Of a stretch of DNA of 64,000 nt, positions 1 through 8,185 are shown one piece after another. Source of the DNA: Actinomycetota bacterium (GTDB lineage Bacteria > Actinomycetota > Acidimicrobiia > Acidimicrobiales > JAJPHD01); NCBI GenBank assembly GCA_021325455.1, contig JAJPHD010000020.1:1-64000 (forward strand). The letters run 5' to 3'. Position 1 is the first letter of the stretch; the number at the start of each line of letters is the position of its first letter. The notes beneath the pieces are model-generated. The model saw only the letters and a list, made by a program, of their open reading frames with translations, made no database searches and had not been told where the DNA came from. The position numbers and the translations under genes are program-made.

Positions 1-1
1 C

Positions 2-304
2 CCGGTGCTCACCTTGGGCCTGCCCCACGCCTACATCCCCCAGGCCAAGCCCGACGCCATCCTGGCCCGCCTGGGCCTGGACGGCCCGGGCATCGCCGCC
101 TCGGTGCTGGGCGCCCTGCGGGCCGAGGAGCCGGCGCTCAGCCCTGCCTATGCCGAGCCCCCTGCCCCCGAGGGCGGGGCACCCACCAACGGGAGGGCGC
201 CCTCCAGCGGCTCGTCGCGGCCCAACGGCAAGGCCCCAGCCAATGGCACCAGCCGTCCCTCGCCAGCCAGCGCCTCGCACGGCCGGACGGGGGCCGCCCA
301 GTGA
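2..304 (+). CDS. dxs: 1-deoxy-D-xylulose-5-phosphate synthase, C-terminal fragment
   Basis: This is the end of a gene that starts before the window; only about 100 residues are visible. The fragment reads like the last part of the transketolase C-terminal domain of Dxs: a Gly-Leu-Pro...Ile-Pro...Lys-x-Asp-x-Ile-Leu pattern followed by a Gly-Leu-Asp...Gly-Ile-Ala segment at residues 5-40. After that comes a Pro/Ala/Gly/Ser/Asn-rich tail of about 60 residues that looks disordered. Dxs condenses pyruvate and glyceraldehyde 3-phosphate in the first step of the MEP isoprenoid pathway. Its stop codon overlaps the GTG start of hpnC by four bases, so it is the promoter-proximal gene visible here of a hopanoid operon. 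The family call rests on a short C-terminal stretch. Confidence 0.8.
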   Translation, partial: PVLTLGLPHAYIPQAKPDAILARLGLDGPGIAASVLGALRAEEPALSPAYAEPPAPEGGAPTNGRAPSSGSSRPNGKAPANGTSRPSPASASHGRTGAAQ

Positions 305-1203
305 CGGCCGTGCTGAGCCGGCCCGGTGAGGGCCCTCGGGAGGCCGCCAGACAGGCCCCGCCTGTGGGGGTCCCGCCGGACGAGGCCGTGATGGCCCGGG
401 CCGGCGGGGAGAACTTCCCGGTGGCCTCCCGGGTACTGCCCCGGTCGGTGCGGGAGGACCTGCTCGCCATATACGGGTTCGCCCGCCTCGTCGACCAGCT
501 CGGCGACGACGCGCCCGGGGACCGCCTGGCCCACCTGGCCTGGCTGGAAGCCGAGCTGGACCGGGCCTACGAGGACCGGGCGACCCACCCCGTCATGGTC
601 CGCCTCACTGCCACCCTCCAGCGCAGGGCCCTCCCGAGACAGCCCTTCGTCGACCTCATAGAGGCCAACCGGATGGACCAGAGGGTGAGCCGTTACCCGA
701 CCTTCGCCGACCTGCTTGGCTACTGCAGCCGCTCAGCCAACCCCGTGGGCCGCCTGGTCCTCGTGGTACTGGGAGCCTCCACCCCCCGGCGCGAGCAGCT
801 CTCGGACCAGGTATGCACCGGGCTCCAGCTGGTCGAGCATGCCCAGGACGTGGGGGAGGACGCCCGCCGCGGCCGCATATACCTGCCCCAGGAAGACCTG
901 AGGCGCTTCGGGTGCCCAGAGGGGGACCTGCTGGAGCCGGTAGCGAGCCCCGCCCTGCGCGCCGTGGTCGCCTTCCAGGCCGCCCGGGCCAGGACCTTCC
1001 TCGACGCAGGGGCCCTGCTGGCGGGGTCCCTGCCGGGGAGGGCCCGCCTGGCCGTGGCCGGCTTCGCCGGCGGTGGGCTGGCGGCGCTGGACGCCATGGA
1101 GCGGGCCGATTTCGACGTGCTCTCGACCCGCTGCCATCCCAGCCGGGCAGGAGTGGCCCGCCGCTTGACCGAGGTCCTGGCCGCGAGCAGGAGGGCCCGA
1201 TGA
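301..1203 (+). CDS. hpnC: HpnC, squalene/hydroxysqualene synthase-like enzyme
   Basis: A 300-residue trans-isoprenyl synthase of the squalene/phytoene synthase family. The first Asp-rich motif lies at residues 58-70 (YGFARLVDQLGDD) and the second at 175-187 (LQLVEHAQDVGED). Known HpnC proteins convert presqualene diphosphate to hydroxysqualene on the route to hopanoids. The GTG start at 301 shares GTGA with the dxs stop. The stop shares ATGA with hpnD, so translation is probably coupled. HpnC rather than HpnD is inferred from the order C-D-E and from the EHAQDVGED variant of the second motif. Both are paralogues, so swapping the two names is the main risk. Confidence 0.9.
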   Translation: MTAVLSRPGEGPREAARQAPPVGVPPDEAVMARAGGENFPVASRVLPRSVREDLLAIYGFARLVDQLGDDAPGDRLAHLAWLEAELDRAYEDRATHPVMVRLTATLQRRALPRQPFVDLIEANRMDQRVSRYPTFADLLGYCSRSANPVGRLVLVVLGASTPRREQLSDQVCTGLQLVEHAQDVGEDARRGRIYLPQEDLRRFGCPEGDLLEPVASPALRAVVAFQAARARTFLDAGALLAGSLPGRARLAVAGFAGGGLAALDAMERADFDVLSTRCHPSRAGVARRLTEVLAASRRAR

Positions 1204-2072
1204 CCCTCGCCCCTGCTCCTCCGGCGGCGGCGAGCGTGGCCGAGGCCTACGCCTGCTGCGAGGCCATCACCTGGAACCAGGCCCGGAACTTCGCCTACGG
1301 CATCCGCCTCCTTCCCCCCCCGAGGCGCCGGGCCCTGGCGGCCGTCTACGCCATGGCCCGGCGGATCGACGACATAGGCGACGGGCCGCTGCCGGCGGCG
1401 GACAAGCTGGCCGCCCTGGCCTCGGCACGCGAGGACCTGGGCCGCCCGGTGCCCCGGGAGGCCGATCCCGTCCTCGTGGCCCTGGCCGATGCCGCCTCCC
1501 GGTACCCCATCCCCATGGAGGCCTTCGACGAGCTCATCGAGGGCTGCGAGATGGACGCCAGCGGCACCGCCTACGACACCTTCGACGACCTGGTGGGCTA
1601 CTGCCGGCGAGTGGCCGGGTCCATCGGGCGCCTGTCGCTGGGCGTCTTTTGCACCAGTGACCGGGAGACGGCTGCTGGCCGGGCCGACGCCCTCGGCGTG
1701 GCCCTGCAGCTCACCAACATCCTGCGGGACCTGGTCGAGGACCGTGATGGCCTGGGCCGGGTGTACCTGCCCAGGCAGGACCGTGAACGCTTTGGCATCG
1801 GTCCCCGGTTGGAGGGGAGCCCCGAGGACCTCTCCGCCCTGGTCGTCTTCGAGGTGCGCCGTGCCCTCCCCTACTGGGACGAGGGCCTCCGCCTCCTGCC
1901 GCTCCTCGACCACCGCAGCCGAGCCTGCGTGGGGGCCATGGCCGGCATATACCGCCGTGTCCTGGCCCAGATCCAGCGTCGCCCCGCCACCGTGCTCACG
2001 TCCCGCTTGTCCCTGTCCGGCTGGGAGAAGGCCTGGGTGGCGGGGCGGTCCCTCCTGGGGAGGGCGCCATGA
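1200..2072 (+). CDS. hpnD: HpnD, presqualene diphosphate synthase
   Basis: A 290-residue squalene/phytoene synthase family protein. The Asp-rich motifs are at residues 54-61 (RRIDDIGD) and 168-180 (LQLTNILRDLVED), followed by a GRVYLP stretch near 185-190, all typical of HpnD. The enzyme joins two farnesyl diphosphates head to head to give presqualene diphosphate, which HpnC and HpnE turn into squalene. The ATG at 1200 overlaps the hpnC stop as ATGA, and the gene ends with another ATGA overlap into hpnE. A longer open frame extends upstream of 1200 but is antisense-like shadow inside hpnC, so the coupled ATG is preferred. Confidence 0.92.
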   Translation: MTLAPAPPAAASVAEAYACCEAITWNQARNFAYGIRLLPPPRRRALAAVYAMARRIDDIGDGPLPAADKLAALASAREDLGRPVPREADPVLVALADAASRYPIPMEAFDELIEGCEMDASGTAYDTFDDLVGYCRRVAGSIGRLSLGVFCTSDRETAAGRADALGVALQLTNILRDLVEDRDGLGRVYLPRQDRERFGIGPRLEGSPEDLSALVVFEVRRALPYWDEGLRLLPLLDHRSRACVGAMAGIYRRVLAQIQRRPATVLTSRLSLSGWEKAWVAGRSLLGRAP

Positions 2073-3511
2073 CCGGCTCCGGGCGCCCCCGTGTGGTCGT
2101 GGTGGGCGGGGGCCTGGCCGGCCTTTCCGCCGGCCTGGCCTGTGCCGACCGAGGAGCGGCGGTTACCCTCCTCGAGTCCCGTCCCCGCCTGGGTGGGGCC
2201 ACCTGGTCCTTCGAGCGCAACGGCCGGTGGTTCGACAACGGCCAGCACGTCTTCCTCAGGTGCTGCAGCGCCTACCGCGAGCTGCTCGAGCGCCTGGGAA
2301 CCACTGCTGGCACCCGCCTGCAGGGCCGCCTGGCCATACCGGTCCTCTCCCCCGGCCGCCCCGTGGCCTGGATAGGCCGCAGCTCCCTGCCGGTGCCCTT
2401 GCACGTGGCCCCCTCCCTGGCCCGCTACCGCCACCTCAGCGTCAGGGACCGCCTCCGGCTGGCACCGGCCACCGTGGCCCTGGCCCGCCTGGACCTGGCC
2501 GACCCCTCCCTGGACCACGAGACCTTCGGCACCTGGTTGTCCCGGCACGGCCAGAGCGAGGAGGCAGTGGCCGGCCTGTGGGACCTCATCACCCGGCCCA
2601 CCGTGAACCTGCCGGCATCCCGGGCCTCCCTCGCCATGGCGGCCAAGGTGTTCCAGACCGGGCTGCTGAGCGAGCCCGCTGCCGCCGACATCGGCTGGGC
2701 CCGCCTGCCCCTCTCCCGCCTCCACGGCGAGGCCGCCGCCCTGGCCCTGGCCGGGGCCGGAGCCGCGGTGCGGCTGCGGGCCAAGGTCAGCGCTGTCGAG
2801 GACCAGGGCGCTGAGCGGGTGGCGGTGGTGGCCGGCGGGGAGCGCATTGTGGCCGACGGGGTCGTGGTGGCCGTTCCCCATGACGCCGCCCGCCAGCTCC
2901 TCCCCCCTGGCGCCCTTCCCTGCCTCGAGGGTCTGGCCGATCTCGGGACCTCCCCCATAGTGGACGTCCACCTGGTGTTCGACCGCCGCGTCACCGACCT
3001 GGAGCTGGCTGCCGGCCTGGGGACCCCCGTGCAGTGGCTCTTCGACCGCACCGCCTCTGCTCATGGAGGCCAGGACGGCGGCTGGCGGGGAGAGCAGGTC
3101 ATCGCCGTGTCCCTCTCGGCCGCCGACCAGTGGCTGGGGCGGCGCCCGGAGGAGCTCATCGAGCTCTTCCGGTCCGAGGTGGCCCGGCTCCTGCCCCGGG
3201 CCCGCTCGGCCCGCCTGGTCGACGCCGTCGTATCCCGCGAGCGGGCGGCGACCTTCGCCGCCGTGCCGGGAGCTGCCGCTCTGCGTCCCGGGCCCCGCAC
3301 CGCCCTGCCTCGGGTCGCCCTGGCGGGGGCCTGGACGGCAACCGGCTGGCCGGCCACCATGGAGGGCGCCGTTCGCAGCGGCCTGGCTGCGGCACGCCAG
3401 GTGCTGGCCGAGCTGGACATCACCCGGTCGCTCCCGGTCGTCCCCGAGGACCGGCCCGCCTGGTCCCCCGGGCCCCGCCGGCCCTCCCCCCCGGCGGAGG
3501 TGGCAGCTTGA
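2069..3511 (+). CDS. hpnE: HpnE, hydroxysqualene dehydroxylase (FAD-dependent)
   Basis: A 480-residue flavin-dependent amine-oxidase-type protein. The dinucleotide-binding motif VVGGGLAGLSAG is at residues 11-22, followed by an acidic residue ending strand 2 (LLES) and a RLGGATWSF segment typical of HpnE and phytoene-desaturase relatives. HpnE reduces hydroxysqualene to squalene, completing the three-enzyme bacterial route used instead of a single squalene synthase. A Pro-rich tail of about 20 residues ends the protein. The start overlaps hpnD (ATGA) and the stop overlaps a TTG start of the next gene (TTGA). Confidence 0.92.
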   Translation: MTGSGRPRVVVVGGGLAGLSAGLACADRGAAVTLLESRPRLGGATWSFERNGRWFDNGQHVFLRCCSAYRELLERLGTTAGTRLQGRLAIPVLSPGRPVAWIGRSSLPVPLHVAPSLARYRHLSVRDRLRLAPATVALARLDLADPSLDHETFGTWLSRHGQSEEAVAGLWDLITRPTVNLPASRASLAMAAKVFQTGLLSEPAAADIGWARLPLSRLHGEAAALALAGAGAAVRLRAKVSAVEDQGAERVAVVAGGERIVADGVVVAVPHDAARQLLPPGALPCLEGLADLGTSPIVDVHLVFDRRVTDLELAAGLGTPVQWLFDRTASAHGGQDGGWRGEQVIAVSLSAADQWLGRRPEELIELFRSEVARLLPRARSARLVDAVVSRERAATFAAVPGAAALRPGPRTALPRVALAGAWTATGWPATMEGAVRSGLAAARQVLAELDITRSLPVVPEDRPAWSPGPRRPSPPAEVAA

Positions 3512-4548
3512 GCAGCACCCCGGCTCCCGTCTCCCGCCTGGCGCCGGCTGTCCTGGACCGGGCCCGGGACCTGGTGGCCCCGGTCCTGCGCAAGGCCGTG
3601 GCCCGTCTGCACCCGGAGGTCCGCCGGGTGGCTGAGTACCACATGGGGTGGCGGGAAGCGGACGGCTCCCCTGCCTCGGCCGACACCGGCAAGGGGGTGC
3701 GGCCCGCCTTGGCCCTCCTCTCGGCCGAGGCGGCCGGGGCGGGAGGGGCCGTGAGCCTGCCCGGCGGGGCGGCAGTGGAGCTGGTGCACAACTTCTCGCT
3801 GCTGCACGACGACGTCATGGACGGCGACCACCAGCGCCGGCACCGGGCGACGGCGTGGACCGTGTTCGGGGTGGGGGCAGCCATCATCGCCGGCGACGCC
3901 CTGCACACCCTGGCCCATCAGCTCCTGCTGGAAGTGCCTGGGAAAGAGGGCCGGAGGGCGGCAGCGGCCCTGGCCCAGGCCACCTCGGCCATGATCGCCG
4001 GTCAGGCCGACGACATGGCCTTCGAGGCCGAGGACGCCGCCGCCGTCGGCCTGGAGGGCTGCCTCGCCATGGAAGCGGCCAAGACCGGCGCCATCCTGGC
4101 CTGCGCCTCCTCGATAGGCGCCATCCTGGCCGGGGCGCCACCGGCCGCGGTGGAGGCCCTCCATGACTATGGCTTGCACCTGGGCCAGTCCTTCCAGGCC
4201 GTCGACGACCTGCTCGGCATCTGGGGGGACCCGGCCCGCACCGGCAAGCCGGTGGCGAGCGACCTGCGCCAGCACAAGAAGTCCCTGCCGGTGGTGGCGG
4301 CCCTGGCCACACCGGAGGGGCAGGCCAGCGAGCTTCCCCGGCTCCTCGCCGCCGACCACCTGGACGAGGAGGGCCTGGCCCGGGCCGCCGACCTTCTCGA
4401 TTCCTGCGGAGGCCGCCAGCGCACCCTGGAGGAGGCCGGCCGCCATCTGGATGCCGCCCTGGCGGCTCTTGGCCGGGCCGACCTCGCCGAGGCGGCCGTA
4501 GTCGAGCTGACCACGCTGGCCCGCTTCGTGACGGACCGGGAGCGCTGA
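3508..4548 (+). CDS. Polyprenyl (farnesyl-type) diphosphate synthase
   Basis: A 346-residue polyprenyl synthetase family protein. The first Asp-rich region is LLHDDVMDGDHQRR at residues 98-111 and the second is DDLLGIWGD at 233-241, with the Gly-Lys...Arg-Pro substrate motif at 61-66. Such enzymes condense isopentenyl diphosphate with allylic diphosphates. In a hopanoid operon the expected product is farnesyl diphosphate for HpnD, though chain length cannot be read reliably. An open frame runs further upstream but is shadow of hpnE. The TTG at 3508 overlapping the hpnE stop as TTGA is the best start and matches the family length. Actinobacterial hopanoid clusters commonly carry such a gene beside shc. 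Confidence 0.88.
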   Translation: MSSTPAPVSRLAPAVLDRARDLVAPVLRKAVARLHPEVRRVAEYHMGWREADGSPASADTGKGVRPALALLSAEAAGAGGAVSLPGGAAVELVHNFSLLHDDVMDGDHQRRHRATAWTVFGVGAAIIAGDALHTLAHQLLLEVPGKEGRRAAAALAQATSAMIAGQADDMAFEAEDAAAVGLEGCLAMEAAKTGAILACASSIGAILAGAPPAAVEALHDYGLHLGQSFQAVDDLLGIWGDPARTGKPVASDLRQHKKSLPVVAALATPEGQASELPRLLAADHLDEEGLARAADLLDSCGGRQRTLEEAGRHLDAALAALGRADLAEAAVVELTTLARFVTDRER

Positions 4549-4550
4549 GG

Positions 4551-6482
4551 ATGCTGGCCGAAGCGCTGACCACGCCCCAGCTCGACAAGGGCTCGCCTGT
4601 CGGCGCCGCCCTGGCCCGGGCCGTCGACCACCTCCTCCGGCTCCAGGACGAGGCCGGCTGGTGGAAGGGCGAGCTGGAGACCAACGTCACCATGGATGCC
4701 GAGGACCTCCTGCTGCGGGAGTTCCTCGGGATCCGCACCGAGGAGGGAACGGCCGAGACGGCGGAGTGGATCCGCTCCCAGCAGAGGCCGGACGGCACCT
4801 GGGCCACCTTCTACGGCGGGCCGGGTGAGATGTCGGCCACCGCCGAGGCCTATGTGGCCCTGCGCCTGGCCGGTGACCCTGCGGAAGCCAGGCACATGCA
4901 GGCGGCGGCGGCCTTCGTGCGCGACAGCGGGGGCCTGGAGAGGTGCCGGGTCTTCACCCGGCTGTGGCTGGCCCTGTTCGGCCTGTGGTCATGGGACGAC
5001 CTGCCTGCCCTGCCCCCGGAGGTCATCCTCCTGCCCCCCTGGGTGCCCCTCAACATCTACGACTTCGGGTGCTGGGCCCGCCAGACCCTCGTGGCCCTGA
5101 CCATAGTGGGCGCCCACCGCCCGGCACGGAGCCTCCCCTTCCGCCTGGACGAGCTGAGGACCGGCGTGCCCGGGCCGCCTGCCCCTCCCCTCACCACCCT
5201 GGCCGGGCGCCTGCACGCCCTGGACCGCCTGCTGCACCGCTACGAACGGCACCCGCTGCGGCCCCTCCGGACGGCTGCCCTCCGCCGGGCCGAGCGGTGG
5301 ATCATCCAGCGCCAGGAGGCCGACGGGGGCTGGGGGGGGATCCAGCCCCCCTGGGTGTACTCCCTCATGGCCCTCCACCTCCAGGGCTACCCGCTCGAGC
5401 ACCCGGTGATGGCAGCTGGGCTGCGGGGCCTGGACGGCTTCACCATCAGGGACGAGCGGGGCCGCCGCCTGGAGGCGTGCCAGTCCCCGGTGTGGGACAC
5501 CGCCCTGGCGGTCATCGCCCTGGACGACGCCGGCCTGCCCCCCGACCATCCCGCCCAGCAGCGGGCCGGCCGCTGGCTGGTGGAGGAGGAGGTCAGGGTG
5601 AAGGGCGACTGGTCGGTGCGCCGACCGCGCCTGGCGCCGGGAGGCTGGGCCTTCGAGTTCGCCAACGACAACTACCCCGACGTGGACGACACGGCTGAGG
5701 TGGTGCTGGCCCTGCGCCGCCTGGTGCCTCCCGAGGGAGCCGCCTGGCCCTGGGCCGCCAGGGCTAGGGCCGCCATCGACCGGGCCGTGGCCTGGGTCGA
5801 GGGGATGCAGTCGGCCAACGGGGGGTGGGCCGCCTTCGATGCCGACAACACCCGGGCGCTGGTGGGTGCCCTGCCGTTCTGCGACTTCGGGGAGGTCATC
5901 GACCCCCCCAGCGCCGACGTGACCGCCCACACCATCGAGATGCTGGCCGCCGAGCCAGGCCACGACCCGGCCCGCCTGGCCCGGGGCCTGGCCTGGCTGT
6001 GCGCCGAGCAAGAGGCCGACGGGGCCTGGTTCGGCCGCTGGGGCGTGAACTACATCTACGGGACCGGCGCCGCTGTCCCCGCCCTCGTGGCGGCAGGGGT
6101 GGACCCTGCCGACCCCCGTATCCGCCGGGCCGTGGCCTGGCTCGAGCAGCACCAGCAGGCCGACGGGGGCTGGGGCGAGGACCTGCGCTCCTACCGGGAC
6201 CCGGCCACCCGGGGGACGGGGGCGACTACCGCCTCCCAGACGGCCTGGGCCCTGCTGGCCCTGCTGGCGGCGGGCGAGACGGGCCCCGCCGTGGAAAGGG
6301 GCATCAACTGGCTGGTGGAGCACCAGCGCCCCGACGGAACCTGGGACGAGCCCTGGTACACGGGGACCGGGTTCCCGTGGGACTTCTCGATCAACTACCA
6401 CCTGTACCGGCTGGTCTTCCCCATCATGGCCCTGGGCCGCTGGGCCCGGGGAAGCGGCCCTGGCACGGGGAGGAGGCCATGA
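4551..6482 (+). CDS. shc: Squalene-hopene cyclase
   Basis: A 643-residue class II triterpene cyclase, close to the usual 620-650. The catalytic acid motif DVDD is at residues 377-380. Several QW-type repeats (Gln...Gly-x-Trp) are visible near residues 77-84, 254-262 and in three stretches of the C-terminal third, each with the DG-W spacing. The enzyme is a monotopic membrane protein that folds squalene into hopene or hopanol. ATG 4551 lies two bases after the preceding stop, and the gene ends in an ATGA overlap with the hpnG-ispH fusion. It is the committing step of the pathway encoded by this operon. Confidence 0.96.
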   Translation: MLAEALTTPQLDKGSPVGAALARAVDHLLRLQDEAGWWKGELETNVTMDAEDLLLREFLGIRTEEGTAETAEWIRSQQRPDGTWATFYGGPGEMSATAEAYVALRLAGDPAEARHMQAAAAFVRDSGGLERCRVFTRLWLALFGLWSWDDLPALPPEVILLPPWVPLNIYDFGCWARQTLVALTIVGAHRPARSLPFRLDELRTGVPGPPAPPLTTLAGRLHALDRLLHRYERHPLRPLRTAALRRAERWIIQRQEADGGWGGIQPPWVYSLMALHLQGYPLEHPVMAAGLRGLDGFTIRDERGRRLEACQSPVWDTALAVIALDDAGLPPDHPAQQRAGRWLVEEEVRVKGDWSVRRPRLAPGGWAFEFANDNYPDVDDTAEVVLALRRLVPPEGAAWPWAARARAAIDRAVAWVEGMQSANGGWAAFDADNTRALVGALPFCDFGEVIDPPSADVTAHTIEMLAAEPGHDPARLARGLAWLCAEQEADGAWFGRWGVNYIYGTGAAVPALVAAGVDPADPRIRRAVAWLEQHQQADGGWGEDLRSYRDPATRGTGATTASQTAWALLALLAAGETGPAVERGINWLVEHQRPDGTWDEPWYTGTGFPWDFSINYHLYRLVFPIMALGRWARGSGPGTGRRP

Positions 6483-8185
6483 CCAACGTCCTTCCCACCG
6501 GCACCTTGCGGCCCCCGCGCCTGGTAACGAGGCACCGGCGCCCCCCTGCCTCCGCAGGGCCGCGCCTGGTGGTCCTCACCCCCCTCGGGATCGAGGCCAC
6601 CGCCGTGCGCAGGAGCGCGCCCGGGGCCCGGGTGCTGGTGACGGGCATGGGCCCCCGCCGCGTGGGGGCCTGGCGGGGGTTGCACCCCCGGGGCCTTGGC
6701 GGGGCGGGGGCGGTGGCGGTGATGGGCTTTGGTGGGGCGGTCCAGGACGGACTCCGGCCCGGAGACCTGGTGGTGGCCACCGAGGTCCGGTGCCCTGACG
6801 GCACCGTCACTCCTCTCCCCTGCGCCCCCCTGGTGGCTGGCGCCCTGCGACGCGCCGGCCTGGTGGCCCATCTCGGGCCCATCGCCTCCCGCCGGCACCT
6901 GGTGCGGGGGGCCGAGCGCCGACGGCTGGCGGCCACCGGGGCGCTGGCTGTGGACATGGAGTCGGGGTGGCTGGTACCCGGGCTAACCAGCACCGGCCAG
7001 CCGCCGGGGGAGGGGACCGGCCATACCGGCCCAGGCGGAGCCGGTGAGCCTGATGGCGCCGCCGGGCTGCCCGGCGGGGCCGACCGGGCCCGGGGCCTCG
7101 GGCCCCTCCCGGTGGCGGTGGTCAGGGCCATCGTGGACACCCCTTCCACGGGCCTTTCCTCCCCCGCCACCCTGGTGGGGGGGCTGAGGGCCTATCGCTC
7201 GCTGGCCCGGGCCGCAGCCGCCCTGGGCCCGTGGGCGGAGGCCACCCTGGGCGAGGGTGAGGCCCGCCGGGTCCTGCTGGCCGGGCCCCGCTCGTTCTGC
7301 GCCGGGGTGGAGAGGGCCATCGAGATCGTGGAGCGCTGCCTGGAGTGCTTCGGGCCCCCTGTCTACGTGAGGCGCCAGATCGTCCACAACCGCCATGTGG
7401 TGGCCGCCCTGGAGGCCAAGGGGGCCATCTTCGTGGAGGAGCTGGACGAGGTCCCCGAGGGCGCCACCGTGGTGTTCTCGGCCCATGGCGTCTCCCCGGC
7501 GGTCCGCCAGGAGGCGGGGGCCAAGAACCTGCACGTCATCGACGCCACCTGCCCGCTCGTGGCCAAGGTGCACGCCGAGACCCGCCGCTTCTCCCGCAAG
7601 GGCTACCAGATCGTCCTCGTCGGCCACGCCGGCCACGAGGAGATCCAGGGCACCATGGGAGAGGCCCCCGAGGCCATCCACCTAGTCGAGGGGCCCGAGG
7701 ACGTGGAGGGCCTGGACCTGGACGCTTCCCTCCAGGTCGCCTACCTGACCCAGACCACGCTGGCCACCGACGAGGTGGCCGGGGTGGTGGACCGGCTCCG
7801 GGACCGCTTCCCCAACCTGATAGGCCCGGCCGCTGACGACATCTGCTACGCCACCCAGAACCGCCAGGAGGCGGTACGCTCGCTGGCCGGGGCGTGCGAC
7901 GTGCTGATCGTCGTGGGCTCGGCCAACTCGTCCAACTCCAACCGGCTGGTGGAGGTGGCCGAGCGGCTGGGATGCCCAGCCCACCTGATAGACGACGCCG
8001 AGGGCCTCGACCCCACCTGGTTGGTCGAGGCCAGGACTGTGGGTATCACAGCTGGTGCCTCGGCTCCCGAGTCCATGGTGCAAGGAGTGGTCTCGGCGCT
8101 GGCGTCCCTCGGCCCCGTCCAGGTCTCCGAGCACCCGGTGACCACAGAGTCCGTACAATTCCCCCTACCCACGGAGGTCCGCTAG
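6479..8185 (+). CDS. ispH: Fusion of HpnG-like nucleoside phosphorylase and IspH reductase
   Basis: A 568-residue protein with two recognisable parts. Residues about 28-250 resemble the nucleoside phosphorylase family used in hopanoid synthesis (HpnG). They contain a VVLTPLGIEATAV strand, a Gly-rich VMGFGGAVQDGLRPGD segment at 81-96 and an AVDMESG motif at 157-163. Residues about 262-560 are a complete IspH (4-hydroxy-3-methylbut-2-enyl diphosphate reductase). Its three iron-sulfur cysteines are at 274 (RSFCAGVERA), 358 (DATCPLVAKVH) and 456 (DDICYATQNRQ), and SANSSNSNRL is at 481-490. IspH makes IPP and DMAPP; HpnG phosphorolyses adenosylhopane. A Gly/Pro-rich insert at about 168-208 lies within the first domain. 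ATG 6479 overlaps the shc stop. There is no stop or frameshift between the parts. Confidence 0.88.
   Translation: MTNVLPTGTLRPPRLVTRHRRPPASAGPRLVVLTPLGIEATAVRRSAPGARVLVTGMGPRRVGAWRGLHPRGLGGAGAVAVMGFGGAVQDGLRPGDLVVATEVRCPDGTVTPLPCAPLVAGALRRAGLVAHLGPIASRRHLVRGAERRRLAATGALAVDMESGWLVPGLTSTGQPPGEGTGHTGPGGAGEPDGAAGLPGGADRARGLGPLPVAVVRAIVDTPSTGLSSPATLVGGLRAYRSLARAAAALGPWAEATLGEGEARRVLLAGPRSFCAGVERAIEIVERCLECFGPPVYVRRQIVHNRHVVAALEAKGAIFVEELDEVPEGATVVFSAHGVSPAVRQEAGAKNLHVIDATCPLVAKVHAETRRFSRKGYQIVLVGHAGHEEIQGTMGEAPEAIHLVEGPEDVEGLDLDASLQVAYLTQTTLATDEVAGVVDRLRDRFPNLIGPAADDICYATQNRQEAVRSLAGACDVLIVVGSANSSNSNRLVEVAERLGCPAHLIDDAEGLDPTWLVEARTVGITAGASAPESMVQGVVSALASLGPVQVSEHPVTTESVQFPLPTEVR

Noticed and set aside
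720-1913. Long open frame on the minus strand across hpnC and hpnD
   Set aside because: High G+C content keeps antisense frames open; the protein is Gly/Pro/Arg-rich without any family pattern, while hpnC and hpnD have intact motifs on the other strand.
4989-6401. 470-codon minus-strand frame inside shc
   Set aside because: Composition is that of an antisense shadow, and the cyclase gene fully explains the stretch.
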